From Bacteroidales bacterium (lineage in GTDB: Bacteria > Bacteroidota > Bacteroidia > Bacteroidales > VadinHA17), in the NCBI GenBank assembly GCA_021738535.1, contig JAIPBU010000030.1, positions 1 through 48,640 of the forward strand: DNA of 48,640 bases, written 5' to 3'. Shown one piece after another: positions 43,199 through 48,640 of the stretch. The notes under the pieces were generated by a model. The model saw only the letters and a program-made list of their open reading frames with translations, was not told the origin of the DNA and did no database searches. Made by a program: the position numbers and the translations under genes. How positions within the stretch are numbered: position 1 is the first letter of the stretch; each line of letters starts with the position of its first letter.

Positions 43199-44212
43199 TC
43201 AGGGATTATTCTTTATAAATTCTTCAATCAGGCTTACCATTTCTGTTGAACCCACAAAATACGGGGTTTTCTGGTGCAGTGAGCCGGGTTTGATATCAAG
43301 GATCCTTTTTGTTCCTTCCGAGGCCATCCCTCCGGCATTTTCTGCTATAAAGGCCATCGGGTTACATTCATATACAAGCCTGAGTTTTCCATCCGGGTAG
43401 ATTTCACTGCTGGGGTACATGTATATACCGCCTTTAAGCAGGTTGCGGTGAAAATCAGATACAAGAGACCCGATGTACCGGGAGGTATAGGGACGGTTTG
43501 TAGACTCGTCTCTTTCCTGGCAGTATTTAATATATTTTTTCACACCCTCCGGAAACTTGATGTAGTTGCCCTCATTCACAGAATATAGTTTTCCTTTTTG
43601 CGGGAGCTTCAGGTCAGGGTGTGACAGGCAGAACTCACCGAGGGATGGATCAAGGGTGAAGCCATTTACCCCGTTACCGGTAGTATAAACCATCATAGTT
43701 GAGGAACCGTATATTATATAGCCGGCCGCCACCTGTTCTGTTCCTTTCTGCAGGAAGTCGTCATCTGATACTTCGGCACCTCTTCCGGATATTCGCCTGT
43801 AGATTGAAAAAATTGTGCCTACCGATACATTTACATCAATGTTGGAAGAACCGTCAAGGGGATCCATACAAACTATGTAATTGCCGTTAACGGCAAATTC
43901 GTGTGTAAAAGTTATTATGTTCTGGTTTTCTTCAGAAGCAACACCGCAGCATTCGCCGCTTGACAGCAGTGCGCTGGTGAATACTTCATCGGCATAAACG
44001 TCAAGCTTCTGCTGGTCTTCGCCCTGTACATTAATATTGCCTGCCCGGCCGAGTATGTCAGCAAGCCCTGCTTTGCGGATCTTGCTGCCAACCATTTTTG
44101 CTGCCGTGCCGATGTGATGGAGAAGCCGTGAGAACTCTCCCTTGGCCTCGGGGTAGTCTTTCTGTCTACGGATGATAAAATCATCCAGGGTAGTGATGTT
44201 GTAACTTTTCAT
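43199..44212 (-). CDS. fbp: Fructose-1,6-bisphosphatase class I
   Basis: This is the gluconeogenic enzyme that hydrolyses fructose 1,6-bisphosphate. The 337 residues begin with a standard helix ([20 protein letters not shown]). They carry the AMP/allosteric N-terminal region and the metal-binding signature [20 protein letters not shown] (about 115-134). The substrate segments KYIKYCQ and [20 protein letters not shown] follow, with GGIYMYP and [16 protein letters not shown] near the end. The start is ATG (complement of 44210-44212). The promoter box ends 3 bp before it, predicting an almost leaderless message. It is divergent from aspartate kinase. Confidence 0.96.
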   Translation of the reverse strand: MKSYNITTLDDFIIRRQKDYPEAKGEFSRLLHHIGTAAKMVGSKIRKAGLADILGRAGNINVQGEDQQKLDVYADEVFTSALLSSGECCGVASEENQNIITFTHEFAVNGNYIVCMDPLDGSSNIDVNVSVGTIFSIYRRISGRGAEVSDDDFLQKGTEQVAAGYIIYGSSTMMVYTTGNGVNGFTLDPSLGEFCLSHPDLKLPQKGKLYSVNEGNYIKFPEGVKKYIKYCQERDESTNRPYTSRYIGSLVSDFHRNLLKGGIYMYPSSEIYPDGKLRLVYECNPMAFIAENAGGMASEGTKRILDIKPGSLHQKTPYFVGSTEMVSLIEEFIKNNP

Positions 44213-44215
44213 TTT

Positions 44216-44246
44216 TAAAGGTAGAATTGGGTTAGTTGAGCATAAA
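44216..44246 (-). promoter_or_regulatory. fbp promoter (TTTA-N19-TACCTTTA)
   Basis: Minus-strand TACCTTTA (44216-44223) and TTTA (44243-44246) are spaced by exactly 19 bp. Each box has one mismatch to the Bacteroidota consensus. The -7 box ends 3 bp before ATG. Confidence 0.45.
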
Positions 44247-44302
44247 GTTAGTAATATGGATTAATAAAAAAGTATTTCAGGCCACAATTGATAACAAAAT
44301 CA

Positions 44303-44310
44303 TAATTTTG
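44303..44310 (+). promoter_or_regulatory. Aspartate kinase promoter -7 box (TAATTTTG)
   Basis: This is an exact TAnnTTTG match 12 bp upstream of ATG 44323 and followed by an A9 run. No upstream TTTG box at 19 bp is seen. The box lies inside the longer open frame that begins at 44236, which argues that this extension is not translated. Confidence 0.5.
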
Positions 44311-44322
44311 AAAAAAAAATTA

Positions 44323-45579
44323 ATGAAAGTATTCAAATTCGGAGGGGCATCGGTAAAAAATGCCGCCGGGATAAAGAATCTTGGACAGATAGTATCACAA
44401 TCAGAGCTGCCTCTGGTGGTTGTGGTATCAGCTTTTGGCAAAACCACAAATGCACTTGAAAATGTTGTTGAGGGGCTTTATGAAGGCAAGGGTGATACGC
44501 AGGGGATTCTGGGGACTATATTTGAGGATCATATTTCTGTAATCCGGGATCTTGGTATCAATGACCAGGCTCTGAAGGAGTTTATGGATAATACTTTTAA
44601 CAGGGTAAGTACATTTGTGTCGGCTAGTAAGGCAGATGATTATGATCGTGATTATGACCAGGTTGTATCGGTAGGCGAGTTATGGTCAACACGAATAGTC
44701 TCCTCCTGGCTGGAGCACCTGGACATGCCATGTGATTGGGTTGATATCAGGCAGGTGCTGTATACTGACAGGCGTTTCAGGGACGCAAATATTAACTGGG
44801 AGAAATCCGGGGAAATAGCTGGTAAGGTGTTTGCCGGCAGTAAAAAGAAGGTTCTTATTACCCAGGGATTCATTGCAGGTACTGAAGATGGGATGACAAC
44901 TACTCTCGGGAGGGAGGGCTCCGACTATACCGCTGCAGTCATTGCAAATATGATTGATGCAGGTGAAGTACAGGTATGGAAAGATGTTCCCGGTATACTG
45001 AATGCCGATCCCAAATGGCGTGATGATGCTGTTGTCCTGGAATACCTTAATTACAAGGAAGCCGTTGAAATGTCTTTTTCGGGCGCCAAGGTTATTCACC
45101 CAAAAACCATTAAACCCCTGCACAATAAAAACATACCGCTGATTGTAAGGTCTTTTATTGACATGGGAACTTCGGGTACACTGATAACTGGCACTGAGCC
45201 TGAAGAAACTGATGTGCCGGTATTTATACGGAAACAGGACCAGATACTTATATCAATAATGTCCAGGGATTTTTCCTTTGCAATAGGGGATAACATTTCG
45301 AAAATACTCAACCTGTTCTATGAATATGGCATAAAGGCCAATATGGTCCAGGCCAGTGCGGTAAGTGTTGCTGTGTGTGCTGATGACGACGGGCGACGGA
45401 TACGCAGGCTTATAGCTGAGCTTGAGGATGAATACCTGCTGGTTTACAATACCGGTGTGGAGCTTCTTACAATAAGGCAGTATACGGATGCCGCGGTGGC
45501 CAAGGTTTGTGATGACCGTGAAATGCTTGTTGAGCAGCGAACGAGGCGAACGGTTCAGTTTGTTGCACGGATGAATTGA
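44323..45579 (+). CDS. Monofunctional aspartate kinase
   Basis: It phosphorylates aspartate, the first committed step to lysine, threonine and methionine (and diaminopimelate). From ATG 44323 the product is 418 residues starting MKVFKFGGASVKNAAG, which carries the K-F-G-G nucleotide-binding motif. The longer frame from 44236 adds 29 unlikely residues and runs across the promoter box. The kinase domain continues with VVVVSAFGKTTNALE, SVGELWST and TTLGREGSDYTAAVIAN. The C-terminal ~120 residues are ACT-type regulatory repeats (ISIMSRDFSFAIGDNISKIL; NMVQASAVSVAVCADDD), so feedback control by an amino acid is expected. There is no homoserine dehydrogenase fusion. It converges on the small lipoprotein gene with a 7-bp gap. 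Confidence 0.93.
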   Translation: MKVFKFGGASVKNAAGIKNLGQIVSQSELPLVVVVSAFGKTTNALENVVEGLYEGKGDTQGILGTIFEDHISVIRDLGINDQALKEFMDNTFNRVSTFVSASKADDYDRDYDQVVSVGELWSTRIVSSWLEHLDMPCDWVDIRQVLYTDRRFRDANINWEKSGEIAGKVFAGSKKKVLITQGFIAGTEDGMTTTLGREGSDYTAAVIANMIDAGEVQVWKDVPGILNADPKWRDDAVVLEYLNYKEAVEMSFSGAKVIHPKTIKPLHNKNIPLIVRSFIDMGTSGTLITGTEPEETDVPVFIRKQDQILISIMSRDFSFAIGDNISKILNLFYEYGIKANMVQASAVSVAVCADDDGRRIRRLIAELEDEYLLVYNTGVELLTIRQYTDAAVAKVCDDREMLVEQRTRRTVQFVARMN

Positions 45580-45586
45580 TCCGGGT

Positions 45587-46072
45587 TTATTTAAGATTCA
45601 GTTTGAAAGCAGCCCTGTAGCCAATAAGGGTTCCGTCTATCTCCCTGTTCTCATACCCGAGGACTATGGAAATTATTTCCTTCTCAATCTGCATTGTTGC
45701 TGTATTATAATACCAGTTTTCGGTAAACTGTATCTTTCCAATATTATTACGGTCATATCCTGCCTGTAGTTCTGCTTGCCTTACTTCTTCGGGTGATAAT
45801 TTTTTACCGCTGTGATAATCGTATGCCTTTATTTTTTTAGTATAGACGGCATTGAATAATTCAGCAATCATCCTGTCTCCCTGGTAACCTTCAAGTTTTT
45901 CCACCTCCCATGGGTCTTCTGCATTAGGAGTTTTAATAACAACATCATAAATGATCTCTTCGGCCACAAGTACTTTTTTACCTTCAGTTACATTGTATGT
46001 CTGCTTCGAATTGCAGGAGCTGAGAAAAAGAATGAAAAAAAGAATAATAACAGATCTTGTTTTCATATGCAT
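45587..46072 (-). CDS. Small lipoprotein of unknown function, weakly GldN/PorN-like
   Basis: A lipoprotein signal (hydrophobic stretch then LSSC, lipidated Cys about residue 20) precedes a ~140-residue compact domain. The order AELFNAVYTKKIKAYDYHSGKKLSPEEV ... GKIQFTENWYYNTAT-MQIEKEIISIVLGYE recalls the T9SS/gliding protein GldN, where a 'plays at x-position, then xxKEDWFFDKxxSxM' pattern occurs; this is a visual resemblance only. The start may be ATG 46072 (TAATG overlap with the dihydroorotase stop) or ATG 46066. It is translationally coupled to dihydroorotase. No classical export partner is adjacent. Confidence 0.8.
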   Translation of the reverse strand: MHMKTRSVIILFFILFLSSCNSKQTYNVTEGKKVLVAEEIIYDVVIKTPNAEDPWEVEKLEGYQGDRMIAELFNAVYTKKIKAYDYHSGKKLSPEEVRQAELQAGYDRNNIGKIQFTENWYYNTATMQIEKEIISIVLGYENREIDGTLIGYRAAFKLNLK

Positions 46073-47415
46073 TATCTATTAAAAATTAGTAATTCACCCC
46101 TTGTGTTATCATTTATCCTGCCATTATCATATGCCATTTCGCCGTTGATTATTGTTTTTTCAACCCGTGTAGTGAAGCTTGTCCCTTCGAAAGGTGACCA
46201 GCCACATTTATACAGGATATTGTCTTTTGCTACTGTCCATTTACTGTCAGGATTAACAATACAGATATCGGCTTTATATCCTTCCCTTATATATCCCCTG
46301 TCCTTAACGCTAAAAAGAAGGGCAGGGTTATGACACATTTTTTCAACTATTTTTTCTATGCTTATAACTCCCTGTTTTGACAGCTCCAGCATTGCTGCCA
46401 GGGAATGCTGTACCAGTGGTCCGCCCGATGGTGCCGATGTATAAGGATTATTCTTTTCCTCAGTAGTATGGGGTGCATGATCAGTAGCAATAATATCTAT
46501 TTTGTTATTTACCACACTTTCAAGTAAGGCTTTGCGATCACCGGCTGTTTTGATTGCCGGGTTCCATTTGATCAGGGTGCCTTTATTGGAATAGTCCCTT
46601 TCATCAAACCAGAGGTGGTGCACACAGGCTTCGGCAGTGATCTTTTTATAAGCCGCTTCTGTTGTGTTGTCAAACAGTATCATTTCATCTGCGGTTGAAA
46701 GATGCAGGATATGCAGCCTGGTATTATATTCTTTTGCGAGTTTAACCGCCAGCGATGACGATTTCAGGCAGGCCTCCCTGCTTCTGATCTCCGGATGATA
46801 TTCTACGGGTATGTTATCTCCGTACCTGCTGATATATTTCTCCAGGTTAGTCTGCACGGTTGTTTCATCTTCACAGTGGCATGCTACAAGGATAGGTGCT
46901 TCCCTGAATATTTTCCTTAGGCTGTCCTGCTTGTCTACAAGCATATTTCCTGTTGATGCACCCATAAAGACCTTTATACCGCAGGTAGTTAAAGGATCAA
47001 CCTTTTTTATTTCATCAATATTATCATTCGTGGCCCCCAGGTAGAATGAGTAATTACAAAGAGAAGTGTGCATTGCCCTTACCTGTTTCTCTTTTAATGC
47101 TTTTATTGTTATGGTCTGGGGTTTCGTATTTGGCATCTCCATAATACTGGTGACGCCTCCTGCCACGGCAGCTCTTGTTTCCGAGTGTATGTCGGCTTTG
47201 TGGGTCAGACCCGGGTCTCTGAAGTGAACCTGGTCGTCAATGATCCCCGGAATCACCAGCATTCCTGAGGCATCAATAATCGTGGTATCATTGTCGCTGA
47301 CTATATTTTCGCCGGCAATGCCTATTTTTTTAATCATGTCGGCTTCGACAAGGATATCCCTCTTTATCCTGCGACCTTCATTAATTATTTCTCCCCCTTT
47401 GATCAGTTTTTTCAT
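46072..47415 (-). CDS. pyrC: Dihydroorotase
   Basis: This amidohydrolase cyclises carbamoyl aspartate to dihydroorotate in pyrimidine synthesis. The 447 residues and the sequence style match the class I/PyrC-like enzyme of Bacteroidota. The metal and substrate motifs are IPGIIDDQVHFRDPGLTHKAD (about 55-75), GIKVFMGASTGNM (modified Lys region), VACHCEDE, HILHLSTADE and TDHAPHTTEEK (about 305-315). In the first motif the first metal His of the usual D-x-H-x-H is Gln (DDQVHF), which I believe is normal for this phylum's enzyme. The 5' end overlaps the glycosyltransferase 3' end by 35 bp. The 3' end overlaps the lipoprotein start by 1 bp. Confidence 0.92.
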   Translation of the reverse strand: MKKLIKGGEIINEGRRIKRDILVEADMIKKIGIAGENIVSDNDTTIIDASGMLVIPGIIDDQVHFRDPGLTHKADIHSETRAAVAGGVTSIMEMPNTKPQTITIKALKEKQVRAMHTSLCNYSFYLGATNDNIDEIKKVDPLTTCGIKVFMGASTGNMLVDKQDSLRKIFREAPILVACHCEDETTVQTNLEKYISRYGDNIPVEYHPEIRSREACLKSSSLAVKLAKEYNTRLHILHLSTADEMILFDNTTEAAYKKITAEACVHHLWFDERDYSNKGTLIKWNPAIKTAGDRKALLESVVNNKIDIIATDHAPHTTEEKNNPYTSAPSGGPLVQHSLAAMLELSKQGVISIEKIVEKMCHNPALLFSVKDRGYIREGYKADICIVNPDSKWTVAKDNILYKCGWSPFEGTSFTTRVEKTIINGEMAYDNGRINDNTRGELLIFNR

Positions 47416-48148
47416 AACTTTCTTTCTTATTATAATTCCTGAAAAAACTCCTGTATTTCATTCTTAGTACACCCCACAAGGCCTCATTGAATATTCCCCC
47501 GCTCATCTTAGAGGTGCCCTGTTTCCTGTCTGTGAAAACAATAGGTATCTCCTTTATCCTGAACCCGCTTTTCCATGTAGTGAATTTCATTTCTATCTGG
47601 AATGCATATCCCTTCGAGCGAATGTTGTCAAGTTCAATTGTTTGGAGTACTTCTTTTTTATAGGCCTTGAAACCGGCAGTGGTATCTTTTATTCGCATAC
47701 CTGTTACTATCCTGACATATATAGAAGCGGCATACGACATCAGCACCCTGCCCAGGGGCCAGTCCACAACGTTAACACCCGATATGTACCGCGATCCTAT
47801 GGCCAGGTCAGCACCATTGATACATGTATTGTACAATCTTTCCAGGTCTTTGGGGTTGTGTGAGAAATCTGCATCCATCTCATATATTATATCATATCCG
47901 TTTTTTATAGCCCACTTAAAGCCTTTTATGTAGGCTGTTCCCAATCCCTGTTTACCGGGTCTGACTATAAGGTGCAGGTTTTTAAATTCGTTTTTGAGTT
48001 TATTTACTATATCACCCGTCCCGTCTGGCGAGTTATCGTCAACAATCAGAATATCGAAATTTGTTTTAAGCGAAGAGATACTCCGTATTATGTCCTCTAT
48101 ATTCTCTTTTTCGTTATATGTTGGTATGATTACAAGGTTCTCCGGCAT
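47381..48148 (-). CDS. Polyprenol monophosphomannose synthase-type glycosyltransferase (GT2)
   Basis: This is a GT-A fold transferase that most likely makes dolichyl/polyprenyl-phosphate mannose, a lipid-linked sugar donor for envelope or protein glycosylation. From ATG 48148 it has 255 residues: IIPTYNEKENI at the N-terminus, LIVDDNSPDGTGDI (nucleotide-binding Asp), YEMDADFSHNP (DxD motif), IGSRYISGVNVVDWPLGR, and the acceptor-side KDTTAGFKAYKKEVL and DRKQGTSKMSG. No C-terminal TM domain is present, as in the short soluble or peripheral type. The frame extends by two codons to TTG 48154, but ATG 48148 is preferred. It overlaps dihydroorotase by 35 bp. Confidence 0.92.
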   Translation of the reverse strand: MPENLVIIPTYNEKENIEDIIRSISSLKTNFDILIVDDNSPDGTGDIVNKLKNEFKNLHLIVRPGKQGLGTAYIKGFKWAIKNGYDIIYEMDADFSHNPKDLERLYNTCINGADLAIGSRYISGVNVVDWPLGRVLMSYAASIYVRIVTGMRIKDTTAGFKAYKKEVLQTIELDNIRSKGYAFQIEMKFTTWKSGFRIKEIPIVFTDRKQGTSKMSGGIFNEALWGVLRMKYRSFFRNYNKKESYEKTDQRGRNN

Positions 48149-48169
48149 TCGCAATATGTTTTACATATG

Positions 48170-48177
48170 CGAAGATA
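48170..48177 (-). promoter_or_regulatory. Candidate -7 box for the glycosyltransferase-pyrC operon (TATCTTCG)
   Basis: On the minus strand TATCTTCG has one mismatch to TAnnTTTG and lies 22 bp upstream of ATG 48148. There is no upstream TTTG box at 19 bp. It is the best candidate in the noncoding stretch beside the gene. Confidence 0.3.
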
Positions 48178-48350
48178 TATCATTCCGTGTAATAATCATG
48201 TATTTTCTTTTATTAATGGAATGGTGGAATGATGGATTCTCTCCTTCGCTAAAGCTACGGAGGGCAGGGAGCAGGGGGCAGGGAGGAAGATACAAGAAAC
48301 AAGTACGGAAGATACAAGTGAGTTGTGCAGGGATGTAACTATCTGCATAT

Positions 48351-48430
48351 TAAACTCACTCAAACTCATTCAAACTCACTCAAACTCACTCAAACTCACT
48401 CAAACTCAACTCAAACTCATTCAAACCCAA
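48351..48430. repeat. Decamer tandem array (CAAACTCACT)n
   Basis: About eight near-identical 10-bp units read CAAACTCACT, with C-to-T changes (CAAACTCATT) at a few places and one 1-bp phase slip near 48410. There are no spacers, so this is not a CRISPR array. It is intergenic and has no ORF. Confidence 0.9.
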
Positions 48431-48471
48431 TAAATATGCAGCTAATAACCTCCCGGCAAAAGATCCCTTAG

Positions 48472-48507
48472 CCTTAACCTTCTCCTTCGCCTTAACCTTC
48501 TCCTTCT
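48472..48507. repeat. 18-bp direct duplication
   Basis: CCTTAACCTTCTCCTTCG occurs at 48472-48489 and again, with one base changed at its end, at 48490-48507. It lies about 30 bp upstream of the promoter at 48541-48570. Confidence 0.8.
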
Positions 48508-48540
48508 CCATATATTTTTCAATAAATCTTCTGCAATATT

Positions 48541-48570
48541 TTTGCTATTCAAAAAAGATGTCTATTTTTG
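48541..48570 (+). promoter_or_regulatory. Strong promoter for a gene beyond the right edge (TTTG-N18-TATTTTTG)
   Basis: TTTG (48541-48544) and TATTTTTG (48563-48570) are both exact consensus boxes, 18 bp apart. This is the best promoter match in the window. The 70 bp that follow contain no confident start codon or recognised RNA, so the gene it serves is outside the window. Confidence 0.7.
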
Positions 48571-48640
48571 CAGCCGCTTTCAGAGCAAGATGTTCATTTA
48601 AAAGGCTTGAAAAGATTAGATATCCCCGCTTGGAGAGGGG

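Larger units (their letters stand above)
48149..48640. other. Noncoding region rich in short repeats
   Basis: About 490 bp without a credible gene. ORFs of 60-110 codons crossing its left part are antisense to the glycosyltransferase and end in low-complexity sequence. It holds an imperfect palindrome CTCCTTCGCTAAAGCTACGGAG (48241-48262), G-rich direct repeats (GGGAGCAGGGGGCAGGGAGG, about 48267-48286), a decamer array (48351-48430), an 18-bp duplication (48472-48507), and a promoter near the right edge. CCCC-n9-GGGG closes the window (48624-48640), possibly another dispersed palindrome. Confidence 0.6.

Noticed and set aside
44236..44322. 29-codon N-terminal extension of aspartate kinase
   Set aside because: It starts at TTG, crosses an exact TAnnTTTG promoter box, and the canonical MKVFKFGG start follows at 44323.
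48351..48430. CRISPR array
   Set aside because: The 10-bp units are directly abutting with no spacers, and no cas gene is nearby.

Overview
The window is chromosomal DNA of a Bacteroidota bacterium, most likely from the Bacteroidales/Marinilabiliales side of the phylum. Supporting signs are a type IX secretion (T9SS) C-terminal sorting domain, Bacteroidota-type promoter boxes (TAnnTTTG) in front of several genes, weak or absent Shine-Dalgarno sequences, the gene neighbourhood hpt-adk-obg, and the cluster coaX / outer-membrane barrel / TPR protein / lptC / CNNM-CBS protein. No rRNA, tRNA, CRISPR array, insertion sequence or prophage gene was recognised. No species name can be given from this stretch alone.

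Layout. 1-1067 is a decayed edge: the 3' end of one gene, a short remnant ORF, and the DUF4143 half of an AAA-type ATPase that has lost its ATPase half. A block of tandem hairpin repeats follows (1087-1250). 1259-6424 is housekeeping: purE on the minus strand, then hpt, adk, obg, a PAP2 phosphatase, lplA and plsC on the plus strand. 6501-13496 holds a membrane-anchored MutS-like ATPase, topoisomerase IV (parE, parC) and shikimate kinase, and the last overlaps tail to tail with a queuosine-precursor-type transporter.

14366-30474 is the most unusual part. It is a same-strand run of six genes: an NTT-like 12-TM transporter fused to HEAT repeats, a membrane SpoIIE-type serine phosphatase, an nSTAND1 NTPase with a transmembrane helix, coiled coil and seven-bladed WD40 propeller, a TPR-plus-beta-barrel outer-membrane protein, a propeller lipoprotein, and an 1838-residue T9SS-exported surface protein. 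The first two overlap and the next spacings are 25, 25 and 4 bp. This suggests one envelope-spanning signalling or surface system running from cytoplasm to cell surface. I do not recognise it as a described system. A terminator-like hairpin before the last gene may separate it transcriptionally.

30478-30603 is a noncoding heptamer tandem repeat. It is followed by gpmI, a DUF3109 cysteine-cluster protein and an M20 dipeptidase. The minus-strand block 34350-44212 holds the lptC/coaX envelope operon, mfd and fbp. Aspartate kinase (plus strand) converges on a minus-strand series made of a polyprenol-phosphate-mannose-synthase-type glycosyltransferase, dihydroorotase and a small lipoprotein. The last ~490 bp are noncoding, rich in short tandem repeats, and end with a strong promoter for a gene beyond the window.

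Several coding starts were moved from the longest ORF to a better-supported codon: lplA, aroK, the SpoIIE phosphatase, mfd, aspartate kinase and the glycosyltransferase. Several promoters lie so close to their ATG that near-leaderless transcripts are predicted.
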